Shown here: piece after piece, positions 1 to 10,600 of the stretch
Position numbering within the stretch: position 1 is the first letter of the stretch
Layout of the letters: each line of letters begins with the position of its first letter
Source of the DNA: an uncultured Pseudomonadota bacterium
GTDB taxonomy: Bacteria > Myxococcota_A > Bradymonadia > Bradymonadales > Bradymonadaceae
Direction of reading: 5' to 3'
Length of the DNA stretch: 64,000 nucleotides
NCBI GenBank assembly: GCA_913057905.1
Contig: CAJXPB010000009.1
Location: 52,596-116,595 of the forward strand
Position numbers and translations under genes: made by a program
Notes under the pieces: model-generated
Databases searched by the model: none
What the model was told of the DNA's origin: nothing
Seen by the model: only the letters and a program-made list of their open reading frames with translations

Positions 1-1403
1 AATACACCGAGACATTCTTCCGGGAACAGGGCGGAGATACGCTCGAGATCGCCCATCTCTGGGGCGACCATGTGCTGATGGTCGAGAGTTTCGCGTCGCC
101 GCGCACCGTGACCATCGGTCCCTCCAAGGACCAGGATTTCATCGTCGGCAAGGACCTGACCGACCAAGAGCGGCCCCTGGTGCTGTTCGACGAGTCCGGC
201 AACGAGTACGGCCTCGTCATCACATCGGAGATGACCGGGCACCTCGAGGTCGACGGCGAGGCTCTGAGCCTCGAAGAGGCGATCGAAAGGGGCCTGACGC
301 GCAGCGCTCCCGGGGTCCATGGGCAGGTTCTCGCGCTGACTCCCCACACGAGTGCCCGGATCGAATGGCGCGACAACGTCTTTCTGTTCCACTTTACGTC
401 GATGCCCAAAGGGGTGGGCACCAGTTTCGGGGTCGATACGCAGGCGATCCCCTACTTTGCCATCAGCGCCGCCCTCCACATCGCGCTGCTGATCATGGCG
501 ATGAGTATGCCCGGCGACGCCGGGGACCTCTCGCTGGAGCGGCTCGACGAGGATGACCGGTTCGTCGAGATGATGCTCAAACCGAAAGAGCAGGAAAAGA
601 AGGATTCGTTCTTTGACCAGGGCGACGAAGAAAAGGCCGCCAAGGCAAAGGGCGAGGAGACCAAGGCCGGCAAGGAATCGGCCGACCAGACCGACAAGGA
701 GATGGCCATCAAGGGTCCCCCCGACAACGCGACTGCAGAGGTGCGCAAGGAACACAACAAGAAAGTCGCGATGAACGCCGGGATTAACAAGGTGTTTCAG
801 TCCGAGGGTGTCTCGTCGATGTTCGGGAGTGCTTCCGAATCGGTCGGCAGTGACGCCATCCACGCGCTCGGAAACATGCAGGGCGCCTCCAAAGGCGACG
901 CGAAGGGCTTCGGCGGGCTCGGCCTGTCGGGCGCCGGCCGCGGCGGCGGCGGAGGTATGAGCGAAGAGGGACTCGGCATCGGGCGCGTCGGCACGGCCGG
1001 CCGTGGCGGCGGAGGACGCGGGGGCAAAGGCTACGGGGAAGGCGCCGCCGATATGGGTGACAAGGGCAAGGCCCGACCTCAGGTCGTCCCCCAGCGCCCC
1101 GACGTCACCGGTTCACTCGACAAGGAAATTATCCGGCGGGTCGTGCGTCAGCACCGCCGAGAGATCAAATTTTGCTACGAGCAGGAGCTGCAGCGAAATC
1201 CCGAACTCTCCGGCCAGGTCAAGGTCAAGTTCACCATCTCGCCGAGCGGCGACGTCGTCAGTGCCATCGTCACCGAGTCGACCCTGGCCAACCGAAAGGT
1301 CGAACAGTGCATGCAGGGTAAAATCCGCCGCTGGACCTTCCCCTCGCCGAAGGGCGGCGGCATCGTCGAGGTCAACTACCCCTTCAACTTCTCCCCGGGC
1401 TGA
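1..1403 (+). CDS. AgmX/PglI-like TonB-C-domain membrane protein, 5' partial
   Basis: The reading frame is open to the left edge (first full codon at 3), so the start lies outside the window. A GTG at 72 has no convincing ribosome site. The visible part has an N-terminal beta-rich region resembling the FHA-like head of the PglI/GltG family (about nt 100-400). One membrane segment follows (nt 450-509), then a Lys/Glu-rich linker and a glycine-rich stretch (nt 906-1035). The TonB-C/AgmX domain (nt 1119-1400) has a CYE motif and a second Cys about 45 residues later, and ends in a YPFNF strand. Family knowledge: such proteins anchor in the inner membrane and reach across the periplasm, as in Myxococcus gliding (GltG/GltJ) and sporulation (NfsG) machines. 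The next gene starts inside its stop codon (TGATG). The domain call is firm and the link to motility is inferred. Confidence 0.8.
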   Translation, partial: YTETFFREQGGDTLEIAHLWGDHVLMVESFASPRTVTIGPSKDQDFIVGKDLTDQERPLVLFDESGNEYGLVITSEMTGHLEVDGEALSLEEAIERGLTRSAPGVHGQVLALTPHTSARIEWRDNVFLFHFTSMPKGVGTSFGVDTQAIPYFAISAALHIALLIMAMSMPGDAGDLSLERLDEDDRFVEMMLKPKEQEKKDSFFDQGDEEKAAKAKGEETKAGKESADQTDKEMAIKGPPDNATAEVRKEHNKKVAMNAGINKVFQSEGVSSMFGSASESVGSDAIHALGNMQGASKGDAKGFGGLGLSGAGRGGGGGMSEEGLGIGRVGTAGRGGGGRGGKGYGEGAADMGDKGKARPQVVPQRPDVTGSLDKEIIRRVVRQHRREIKFCYEQELQRNPELSGQVKVKFTISPSGDVVSAIVTESTLANRKVEQCMQGKIRRWTFPSPKGGGIVEVNYPFNFSPG

Positions 1404-1909
1404 TGAAGATGGAGGGGCTGTTTGGAGTACTTGTTGACGTTTTGAACGTGTCTTGCGTGCTCGGTGTTGCGGTCGGCTTGTCGACGGCCGGATGTGCGAC
1501 GAAACCACAGGTTCCAGACGACGTGATTCCGGAGGGCCGGACGTGTGAAGAGCTGCTGACGGAGAAGAACGAAAAGAGCGCAGAGGACGGCGATCAGAGC
1601 TGCCCGGAGATACCGAAGGCTGCCATTCAATCGGCCATTGAGAAGCACCGTGAACAGTTTATTTCATGTTACGAGAACGCACTGAAGTCCAATTCGGAGC
1701 TCGAAGGAAAGGTGACCTACTATATCGAGTTGGAGGACACCGGTGAATTCAAAAGAGTTCACCCCTGTCAGACGAATATCCCCCACAGAGGTATCCACGA
1801 TTGTCTGAAGAACGAGATTCTCGACATCGATATACCGGTAGGGGAACGAGCCATGCCGCTCATAATTTTCTACCCGTTCGTGTTCACACCGAATGACGAT
1901 TCAGAATGA
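1403..1909 (+). CDS. Small lipoprotein with degenerate AgmX/TonB-C-like domain (copy 1)
   Basis: This 168-residue protein is translationally coupled to the preceding gene, its ATG overlapping the TGA. A hydrophobic leader ends at STAGC (Cys about 31), a loose lipobox, so export as a lipoprotein is likely. The body repeats the C-terminal domain pattern of the upstream protein: KHREQF, then SCYENAL, ELEGKV, an alternating beta stretch, HDCLKNE and a final YPFVF strand. It lacks the cytoplasmic head, membrane linker and glycine tract. It may be a free-standing periplasmic or outer-membrane-tethered version of the same domain. Function is unknown. Confidence 0.75.
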   Translation: MKMEGLFGVLVDVLNVSCVLGVAVGLSTAGCATKPQVPDDVIPEGRTCEELLTEKNEKSAEDGDQSCPEIPKAAIQSAIEKHREQFISCYENALKSNSELEGKVTYYIELEDTGEFKRVHPCQTNIPHRGIHDCLKNEILDIDIPVGERAMPLIIFYPFVFTPNDDSE

Positions 1910-1932
1910 ATCGCTAGGCACGTCGTCGAATG

Positions 1933-2062
1933 CGAGTTCCGCGCCCCAGGAGATCCAAGATGAACGACACAATCAAAGAGACGCGCTGGGTCGTGGGAGG
2001 TCTCCTTTGCCTGGGGATTTTATTGTTAGTTTCAAGCTGCGCCACGACGGGCGGTTCCGGCG
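1933..2062 (+). repeat. Leader-region direct repeat, copy A
   Basis: About 130 bases covering the ribosome site, start codon and signal-peptide codons of the gene at 1960. It recurs 575 bases downstream with no indels and about seven mismatches by my reading. Similarity falls off sharply after the codons for CATTGGS. Confidence 0.9.
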
Positions 2063-2487
2063 GAGCGGGAAACGCGAAGGACACTACTGAGGTTACTGCC
2101 GAAGATAAGAAAGAGGGGCGTCCCGGCAGCATGAGCTGTGAGAGGACTATTGAAAAGTACGGAGGCTCCGCTCGAGGGAACGTGCCAGACTCTTTCAAAA
2201 AGGAACTTGATGCTGAGGTTCGTCAACTGAGGTCTGCGCTGAGTAGATGCCACGAAAAAGGGATGAAAGCGGCAGGGGGGGCGCTCAACGGGAAGGTCTA
2301 TTTTCACCTTGTGGTTGGCACGAGTGGAGATGTCTTATCGGCAAAGCCGTGTAACTCAGGTCTCGGTTCTGAGCCGATGCTGGATTGCATGGAGGAACAC
2401 CTCTCGTCTGTCGAGGGAGTTGAAACCGAGCAACGATCCCAGGTTCTATACCCGTTCAATTGCACGCCGAAAGATAGTTCGGAATGA
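1960..2487 (+). CDS. Small lipoprotein with degenerate AgmX/TonB-C-like domain (copy 2)
   Basis: The start is the ATG at 1960, preceded by CCAGGAGATCCAAG. An upstream in-frame ATG at 1930 has no such site. The 175-residue product has a signal peptide ending VSSCATTGG, a good lipobox. The body carries the family pattern in weaker form: SRCHEKG, LNGKVYF, SGDV, LDCMEEH and a closing LYPFNC strand. Its leader is almost identical to that of the next gene, while the mature part is quite different. Neighbours are two related lipoproteins in the same orientation, so it probably belongs to the same transcription unit. Function is unknown. Confidence 0.75.
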   Translation: MNDTIKETRWVVGGLLCLGILLLVSSCATTGGSGGAGNAKDTTEVTAEDKKEGRPGSMSCERTIEKYGGSARGNVPDSFKKELDAEVRQLRSALSRCHEKGMKAAGGALNGKVYFHLVVGTSGDVLSAKPCNSGLGSEPMLDCMEEHLSSVEGVETEQRSQVLYPFNCTPKDSSE

Positions 2488-2507
2488 GTCATCGACCACG
2501 TCGTCTT

Positions 2508-2637
2508 CGAGTTCCGCGTCCCAGGAGATCCAAGATGAACGACACAATCAAAGAGACGCGCTGGGTCGTAGGAGGTCTCCTTTGCGTGGGGATTTTGTTG
2601 TTTGTCCCAAGCTGCGCCACGACGGGCGGTTCCGGAA
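2508..2637 (+). repeat. Leader-region direct repeat, copy B
   Basis: Second copy of the 130-base leader module, covering the ribosome site, ATG at 2535 and signal-peptide codons. It is about 95 percent identical to 1933-2062 at a constant offset of 575. The stop-codon regions just upstream of the two copies also resemble each other. Confidence 0.9.
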
Positions 2638-3065
2638 GCTCGGAGAATGCGAAGGCATTCGAGATCGCTCCGGAGGACCGGTGTTCCTCTCCGTTGCCCC
2701 CTCGATCGAGTCCTGAGGGTCAGGGGGGTGAAGCAGAGACAAAAAAGAAATTCCCTACTCTTTCGAAGCGGCTATCTGCGAACCTGAATGAACGGAGAAG
2801 CAAGCTCATAAGTTGCTACGAGGAAGCCCTCGAGACCGATTCGAATATTGAAGGCGCCGTGCGCTTCCACTTTCGCGTGAAAGAATCAGGGGGCGTGCAC
2901 GATGTAAGGGCATGCTACACAGAAATTCACTACGAGCCCTTCATTCGCTGCATTGAGAATGAGTTGAGTCGTGTTGATCTGGGAGAGCTTGGGGTTTCCC
3001 GCGAGATGCCAGTCTTGAAGACATTCAACTTCGCGGTCGGCTCAAAACCAGAAAGCCAGGATTGA
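2535..3065 (+). CDS. Small lipoprotein with degenerate AgmX/TonB-C-like domain (copy 3)
   Basis: The start at 2535 follows AGGAGATCCAAG, exactly as in the preceding paralogue. The product is 176 residues with a signal peptide ending in PSCATTGG. The mature region shows KLISCYEEAL, IEGAVRF, SGGV, a Cys in RACY, IRCIENE and a terminal KTFNFAV strand, so the two-cysteine TonB-C-like pattern is kept. The spacer before the body is Pro/Ser/Glu-rich. It sits third in a run of four such genes. Function is unknown; it could compete with, or scaffold partners for, the anchored protein upstream. Confidence 0.75.
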   Translation: MNDTIKETRWVVGGLLCVGILLFVPSCATTGGSGSSENAKAFEIAPEDRCSSPLPPRSSPEGQGGEAETKKKFPTLSKRLSANLNERRSKLISCYEEALETDSNIEGAVRFHFRVKESGGVHDVRACYTEIHYEPFIRCIENELSRVDLGELGVSREMPVLKTFNFAVGSKPESQD

Positions 3066-3092
3066 TTCCTCTTAGACCCGCAGGGCGACATA

Positions 3093-3647
3093 GTGAGTGC
3101 AGCTTCGAAATTGAGCAGCTTGAGACAGATGGGCAGCGTGGGCCTGCGTAGTTCTCTGTTTGTAGTTGTCTGGTCAATGTTGTTGGTCTCTGGCTGCGCG
3201 ACGACCGGCGGATCGGAGACGGAGCGCGAGATACCGCCGGAGGTGACCGACCATACGGTCGACCAGCGATCCGAGGATGCGCGGAGTCAACGGCCGCGGG
3301 TCGAGGTCGTCATCGACGGGAACGTCTTCGAGCCGCAGGCGACGGCGAGCTACGAGGACGACATCCGTCGCGGTGCGGTGCAATGCTACCAGTCGGGATT
3401 GCGCGGGGCCGGCGGCGACCAGGAGGGTTCGGTCGTCTACGAGGTGATCGTGACCCGCAACGGGTACGTGGCCGGAGCCGACCTGATGTCGACGGCGCTC
3501 AATCACGACGACATCCAGAGCTGTGTGGAGCATGTCATCTCGCAGATTCGCTACGATGTCCCCGACGCTGGGCGACCACTGTACAGAATCTTTTTTCGGC
3601 TCGATTTCTTCATCGAAACCCTCGTGCCCACCGAGCCTCCCGTTTGA
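3093..3647 (+). CDS. Small lipoprotein with degenerate AgmX/TonB-C-like domain (copy 4)
   Basis: The GTG at 3093 gives 184 residues, but the ATG at 3129 is an equally possible start and still leaves a full signal peptide. The lipobox is LVSGCATTGG. After a charged spacer come the family features: VQCYQSGL, QEGSVVY, RNGYV, a Cys in QSCVEH and a final FFRLDFF strand. Its DNA no longer resembles the leader repeat of the two preceding genes, although the CATTGG peptide is kept. It is the most divergent of the set and the last before the TPR genes. Confidence 0.7.
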   Translation: MSAASKLSSLRQMGSVGLRSSLFVVVWSMLLVSGCATTGGSETEREIPPEVTDHTVDQRSEDARSQRPRVEVVIDGNVFEPQATASYEDDIRRGAVQCYQSGLRGAGGDQEGSVVYEVIVTRNGYVAGADLMSTALNHDDIQSCVEHVISQIRYDVPDAGRPLYRIFFRLDFFIETLVPTEPPV

Positions 3648-3683
3648 CGGGATCGGTTATCTGTACTTCCGGAGGTAGAAACG

Positions 3684-4607
3684 ATGACGCGTGAAGCACC
3701 GAACAGATCACTGAGTGGTGCGATCGTCGTGGGCTTGCTGGCAGGGCTCTGGCTTATGACCAGCGGTGTCACCTGCGACCAGGATCGGGCCCTTGCGGTT
3801 CAGCGACTCAATGAGGGGCTGGCGGCGTATAAGCGCGGTCAGACCCAGGATGCGGTCGCCAAACTCAAGGAAGCTGCTCAGGCCGACGCCGATTTTGCCA
3901 AGCCGCGCTATCAGCTCGGTCAGATCTACGAGATGAAGTACGAAGACGCCCGGGAGGCCGAGCGGTTCTACCGGGCGGCTCTGGATATCCACCCCGAGCG
4001 GGCGGAGTACGGGTATGCGCTGGGTCGGCTCCTCGTCTCGCAAGGTGACTACGAAGAGGCGATCAGAGTGCTGAAAGACACCGTCGACACCCATTCGGGA
4101 CACGCGAAATCCTGGTTCCGTCTCGGCCAGGCTCAGGAGGCGATGGGCCACCATCCCAAGGCCGTCGAAGCCTACATGAAATCGATCGAGGCCGACCCGA
4201 GGATGACCATCGGAGAGGATGACACGGGAGGCGTGGCCTATCACGCCCTGGGGGATATCTACGTGACATTCGGATTTCCTGACAAAGCGTTGGAAGTCTA
4301 CGAGAATGGGCTCAGCAACAATGCAGAGGCAGCTCGGCTGCATCGCGGCCTCGGGGTCGCGCAGTTGGAGCTCGAAAGGTACGAGGCGGCCGCGGAGAGT
4401 TTCCGCAAGGCGCTCGAGCTCGGGGGCGATGGCGGCGCCGCCTACTTCAATCTCGCAGCGGCGCTCGAAGGCGCCGGCCGACCCGACCAGGCGATCGAAG
4501 CCCTGCAGAAATACCTCGATGTAGCCGATCCGACGGACCGAGCCCGCACCTCGGTCGCCCAGGGAATGATCCAGAAGCTCAAAGCCCAGGGCGACGCGTC
4601 GAACTGA
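3684..4607 (+). CDS. Exported TPR-repeat protein
   Basis: The ATG at 3684 follows GGAGGTAGAAACG, a strong ribosome site. The 307-residue product has an N-terminal hydrophobic segment (residues 10-28) ending in a Cys (SGVTC) that does not make a standard lipobox. It then has about six or seven tetratricopeptide repeats from residue 40 to 295, with the usual A/G/Y/A/P spacing. TPR proteins of this size act as protein-protein scaffolds. Lying between the TonB-C lipoproteins and the giant TPR gene, it matches in position and type the TPR lipoprotein (AglT/GltE) of the Myxococcus gliding cluster. That equivalence is inferred from order and domain only. Confidence 0.75.
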   Translation: MTREAPNRSLSGAIVVGLLAGLWLMTSGVTCDQDRALAVQRLNEGLAAYKRGQTQDAVAKLKEAAQADADFAKPRYQLGQIYEMKYEDAREAERFYRAALDIHPERAEYGYALGRLLVSQGDYEEAIRVLKDTVDTHSGHAKSWFRLGQAQEAMGHHPKAVEAYMKSIEADPRMTIGEDDTGGVAYHALGDIYVTFGFPDKALEVYENGLSNNAEAARLHRGLGVAQLELERYEAAAESFRKALELGGDGGAAYFNLAAALEGAGRPDQAIEALQKYLDVADPTDRARTSVAQGMIQKLKAQGDASN

Positions 4608-4686
4608 TCGCCTGATTGCCGATGCAGGATACTGAAATCTCTGATCTGACTGATCGTTCCGATACCAAAGCGAGCCAGTAAAGCCG

Positions 4687-7600
4687 ATGTCTCAGGATAT
4701 GACGTACGAAGAGTCTCTCGAGAAGCTCGCGGACCATCCCCAGGACCTGAGTCGGTACAAGCGACTGGAGGAGGACCACGTTCAGGACTGGGAGGATCAC
4801 GTCTGGAACCTCGCCTCCCATGCGTCGGAGGCGTCCGACGGGGCTGCCTCGGCACGACTGTATCTGGAGGCCGGGCGTGCGGCACTGGAGCGTGTTGGTG
4901 ATCCCGAGTGGGCGCGACAGCTTCTCGAAGAGGCCTCGGGTCTGGTCGACGATCCCTCGATCAATCGCGAGGCTCGTCTCGTTCAACTCGCCGCGCATGG
5001 CGATCAGCAGGCGCTCTTCGGGTTCTTTCGGCAGGCACTTCAGGCGTCGGACAATGGCACCCAGCAGGCGCGGCTGTACCTGAGGATGGGTGGCATTCTG
5101 GAACGGGTGCTGGATGATCCGGCCGAGGCCGAGAGCGCCTACGGGTATGCCAGAGATCTCCTGGAACAGGCGATCTCGGAGGTGCCCGGGGCGGAACGGA
5201 AATACGCTCTGTTGTGCGACCTCGCCGATATCTACCGCGATGATCTGCGCAACGGCGAAGCGGCTGTCGAGTGCTATCGGGCGGCCAGCGATCTGTGGGA
5301 TGGAGACGAGCTGCGTCGAGCCGAACGTGCCCTGGAGGCCCTGACCGACGAATCCGGGGACCCGGATCTCGAAGATGGAGAGTCCGCCGAACCACGGGAC
5401 TCCGACGTCGAGGCTGGAGAGGAGCCGGCCGCTGAGGCGGCCGCCGAAGAGGAATCCGACGTTTCGGAGCAGGTGGCCGAGGAACCCGTCTCGTCGGTCG
5501 AAGAACTGGAGGCTCCGCCGGAGGTCGACCAGATCGACGAGCCCGAGGCCCCGGAGCTTCCCGAGGAGGCCGCAGCTCCCGAGATCCCAGAAGAGCCCGA
5601 AGAGTCGACAGCAGAGGAGACCTCGGCACCATCCGAAGCAATCGAGGAGGAAGAGACGGGTGCAGCTACGGACGAACCCGCCGGTGCCGCGGAGGCACCT
5701 GAAGGGGCGGACCCGGCGCTCGCCCAACGCGCCGTTGAGTCGGAGGACGCCGACGAATTTCTGCTCTGGTCGACCGAAGCGGCGCTGTTGAGCTGGCTTC
5801 GGGGTCGAGAGCCCGCTCAAGACTTGGTCCCGCTCTGGGAAGAGGCCGCGCAGAGAGAACTGGGCCGCCAGCTCTGGGAGCGTACCCATTTTCTGGTCGC
5901 CGATCCGGACTTCTGGCAGACGGTTCTGCAGCTTCTGGATGAGTCGGCGGATGGCCACCCGGGCCTTCGGGGACGGATCGCCCTGTACGATCTCGGCGAC
6001 GCGGAACTCGGACGCCAGTTGGCGGAGTCTATCGAAGACGAGGGACTCCAACAGGGTGCCGAACACCTCGAGCGAGCCCGCGAAAACTGGCGCCGGCTGC
6101 AACGCGACCTCGAAAAGGAGTACCGAGAGGCGTCTAAAGAAGAAAAAGCGCGTCAGGTGTACGGCCACCTGGCCGACGTCGCCCGGGGGATCGGCGACCC
6201 CGACCGTGAGGTCGACGTCCTGCGGCGTATGGATCGTGAAGTCGACGATCCCGCGGTCTCTCATCGGCTGATGGTCGGATACCGGACGACCGAGAAGTGG
6301 CCCCGCTACGTCGACCTTGTCAAAGAGCATGCGGAGACGTTCGACGAGGACTACGGCGACGAGAAGGCCGTCTGGCTGAGGGAGGCGGTTCGGATCTATC
6401 GCGACGAGATGAACCACGACATGATGGTCGTGAATACCTACCGGGACATCCGTGAGGCCAAGCCCGGTGATCTCGGCGCGCTGGATGCATTGATCGACAA
6501 GTTCGAGGAGATGAACCGGTCCTCGGAGCTGATCAACGCCCTCCAGGAGAAGGCCGAGCTCGTCGACGATGTCGACCAGAAGATCGAGTTGCTCAGCCGC
6601 GTGGCTCGGCTCTTTCTGGACAAATTTCGCAATCAGGCCGAGGCCATCGACGCCTATGAATCGGTTCTGGAGCTGGATGCGACCCATCCCGAGGCACTCG
6701 ATGCCCTCCAGGAGATGTACGAGAAGCGGCGAGACTGGAAAAAACTCGTCGATGTAAAGCGGCGGGAGGTCGAGACCCTGGAGGATCCGCAGGCCCGACT
6801 CGAGGGGCTCAAGGATGTAGCACAGCTCGCCGCCGATCGCCTGCGCAAGCCGGATGTGGCGACCGAGCTGTGGCGAGAGGTGCTCGAGGAATCTCCGGGA
6901 GATCGACAGGCCCTCGATGCCCTCGAGAAGCTCTACGACAAAGCGCGAGACTGGTCGGCCCTCGCCGATGTGCTCGAGCAGAAGTGCGAGCGCGTCGACG
7001 AGCCCGAGATCGCGATGAAACTACATCGAAAACTCGGAAAGTTGTGCTCGGACCGACTCGAGGATCCCGAGCGAGCCATGAAAGCGTGGAAGGGAGCCCT
7101 GGAGCTGGATCCCGATGACCGTGCAGCCCAAAAGTCGCTGGAACGGCTGTATGTCGACCATCGCCAGTGGGACGATCTCGAGGCATTCTATCGACAACGG
7201 GACGAACTTCGGGAACTGGTTCGCATGTTGGAGACCCTCTCCGGGACCCTGGAGGAAGAGAGCGCTCGTCTGCAGGTGCTGGTGCGTGCGGGCCGACTCT
7301 GGCGCGGCGAACTCGAGGAGCCCGACCGGGCGAAGCGCAATCTGGAGAAGGCGCTCGAGATCGACGAGGACGACCCCGAGATCGCGGCCGAGCTCGAGCC
7401 GATCTACCGGGCCGACGAGGATTGGAAGGGCCTGCGCCGCGTGCTGACGGTCCTGCTGGAGAGTTCGTCTGACCCCGAAGAGCGCCGGAGTTACGAACTC
7501 GAGCTGGCGAGACTACACCGGGAGCGGCTCTCGGACCCCGAGGGCGCCTATCGGTGGTATGCCGAGGCCTTTCAGTCCGAACCGGCGGGCGGCGAGTTGC

Positions 7601-10600
7601 TCGATGCGCTGGCAGCGTCGGCCGAGGCGGCCGGCACCTACGACGATCTCGCCGATGTGTGGGAGTCGGCACTGGAGCGGGATCTGGCCGCCGAGCTGGA
7701 AACCGAAATCCGGGTGCGCCTGGGCGGGCTTCTCTTCGAAGAATTGTCCGACACCGAAGGTGCGCTGCGTCAGTACGACGTTCTGTTGGACGAAGACCCG
7801 CACAATCAACGGGCTCTGGCCGGACTCGAGTCTGTCTACGAAGCCGAGGGCCGGTGGGACGAACTCATCGAGGTGTATCGCACCCGCCTCGAGCTGACCG
7901 ATTCGGATTCCGACCGCGTGGAGATCCTCCACGGGATGGCGCGGTTGGCCGAGCGGCAAAAGGGAGACCGCGACGAGGCTGTGCAGCGACTTCGAGAGGC
8001 GCTCGACCTGGAGCCTCGAAATCGCGACATCCTGGCCGAGATGCATCGGCTGTACCGCGAGATGGAGCGGTTTACCGACCTGATCGAGACCATCGACCGC
8101 GAGATCGACGTGCTGATGTCGACGGCGCGTGAACGTGCCGAGACGGCCGAGCCGATCGAGGCGACGGCCGAAGAGGCCGTCTTCGGTCAGGGGGAGGCTC
8201 CGGAATTTGAACCCGACGTTCAGCAGAGTGAACGACGTTTTCAAGAGTCAGACGTCGAGGCGATCCTGGAGATGCGCCGCGAGAAAGGGATGGTCCTGAA
8301 AGACCAGCTCGATCGCCACGCAGAAGCCCTCGACGAGTTTGCCGAGATCTTGAACTGGCGACCCGGCGCCGACGAGGCCAGAGTCGCCGTCGAAGGGTAC
8401 CTGGACGATCGGGACTACGGGCCCCGGGCAGCCGAGATTCTGGAGCCGATCTATCACCTGATGGGTCGTTGGGAGGACCTCGTCGACGTACTCGACGTAC
8501 GGCTCACCGCCGCCGAGGGCGACGAGGCCGAAGCATTGCTGGAGTCGAAGGCTTCGGTACAGCTCGACGCGCTCGACCGACGGGACGATGCGTTTCGAAC
8601 CTACGGGCGGTTGCTCCGGCGCGAACCCGGTCATCAGGGAGCGCGAGAACAGCTCGAATCTCTGGCCGACGAGGGCTCTCGCTGGCGAGATCTCGCTGAG
8701 CTCTACGAAGAGGTTCTCGATACCGCCGACTCGGAATTGCTGCAGGTCGACTACGGAATGGCGCTCGGCGATATCTGGGCCGACCGACTCGAGGCGCCCG
8801 AAGAGGCCGATCGGTATTATCTGGACGTGCTCGAGGCCGAACCCGGGCACGATGAGGCCCTCGACCGGCTCGAGTCGGTCTACCGACGGACCGAAGCCTG
8901 GCAGCGGTTGCTGGACATCTATGACCGCAAGCTCGACGGCGCGGACCCCGCCGCGCTCGAATCCCTGCGATTCGAGCGCGGCGGTCTGCTCGACGAAAAG
9001 TTGGACCGGCCCCACGAAGCCATCGCGACCCTCGAGGACATTCTGGAGGCCGAGCCCGGTCATCCGGAGGCGCTCGAGGCCCGCAATGAACTGCTGGAAC
9101 GGCGCGGCATGTGGGCCGAACTCGCCGATGCGCTCGAAGATACTCTCGAGGTCGTCGACGGGGAAGACGCGCTGGAGACGACCCGACGCCTGGCGGAGGT
9201 CTACGACCGAGAGTTGGATCGCCCCGGGGAGGCCGTCGACCTCTACGAGTCGATCCTCGATCAGCGCCCCGAAGACGAACATGCCATCTCGGCGCTGGAA
9301 TCGCTGATGTGGGAATCTCGCGGCGACCGGGCCCGCGTCAGCCGAATTCTCGAGCCGATCTATCGGGAGCGCTCGGACTGGAAAGACCTGGTTGATGCGC
9401 TCGACGTTCAGATTCAGTCGAGCGAAGACGGCTCAGATCGACTCGAGCTTCTGCATCGGATCGCCTCGATCGAGGAGCAGCGACGAGACCGGCCGGACGC
9501 CGCATTCTCTCGGTATCTCGAAGCCCTGGAGGTCGAGCCGGGCAGCGACGAGACCCTCTCGGAGCTGGAGCGGTTGGCCGAAGAACTCGGGCGCTGGCAC
9601 CAACTGCAGGCGGCCCTGGTCGAACGGGCCGAGGCGACGTCGGGACCGACGACCGCGCGCCGATTGTTCAAGCGGGCTGCCGACATCCGCATCGAAGAGC
9701 TCGAACAGCCGTCGGAGGCGATCCCGGTGCTCCAGAGAGTCATCGGCCGGGTCCCGGAGGACCTGGAGACGGCTCGGCAGCTCGAGGAGCTGTGCCGGGA
9801 GCTCGAGCAGTGGGAAGATCTCGTCGACATACTGCGCCACCGCGCGGAGATCGAGGAGGAGACGGAGGATACAAAGGAGCTGCTCTACCAGGCCGGCATT
9901 ATCTACGACGACCTGCTGGAGCGTCCCGAGCGGGCCGTCGACGTCTACCGGGAGGTATTGGAGTACGATGGTGCGGATACCCGAGCCATCGACCAACTCG
10001 AAGAACTCTACACCCGGCTGGAGCGCTGGACCGATCTGCTAGATATTTACAACCGCAAGCTGGGGCTCATCGACGATCCAGAGGCCCGCAAGGATCTTCT
10101 GTACGCGATCGGCCCGATCCACGAAGACCAACTCGATGAACCCTACGAGGCGATCGGAATCTACCGCGACATCCTTGCGCTGGATGACGATGAGTTGTCG
10201 GCGCTGGAACGCCTGGCGGACCTGTATGAGCAGACCGAGCAGTGGAACGAACTGCTCGAGACGCTGCAGGCTCAGCGCGAGCTGGTGTCGTTGCCCGAAG
10301 AACGGCAGCATCTGGAGTACCGGATCGGTCGACTGTGGGAACGTGAACTGGGAGATATTCCACGGGCCGTGGAGGTCTACCGGGGCATTCTGGAGGAGGA
10401 CTCCAAGCATGAAGGAGCCCGCGAGGCGCTCTCCTCGATGATCGAACGCGGCGTGGCCGAAGCCGAGGCGTCGGAGGTCCTGCACCCGGTTCTCGAACAG
10501 TCGGGCGAGTGGGAACAGCTCGTCGAAGTGAAGCGGCATTTGATCGAAGCGGCCGCCGACCCGGCGAGGAAACTGGAGCTGTATCGCGAGATCGCGACAC

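Noticed and set aside
4579..6687. 702-codon antisense open frame under the giant TPR gene
   Set aside because: A high-GC shadow of the repeated coding strand; composition is biased, there is no ribosome site, and the plus frame has clear TPR motifs.
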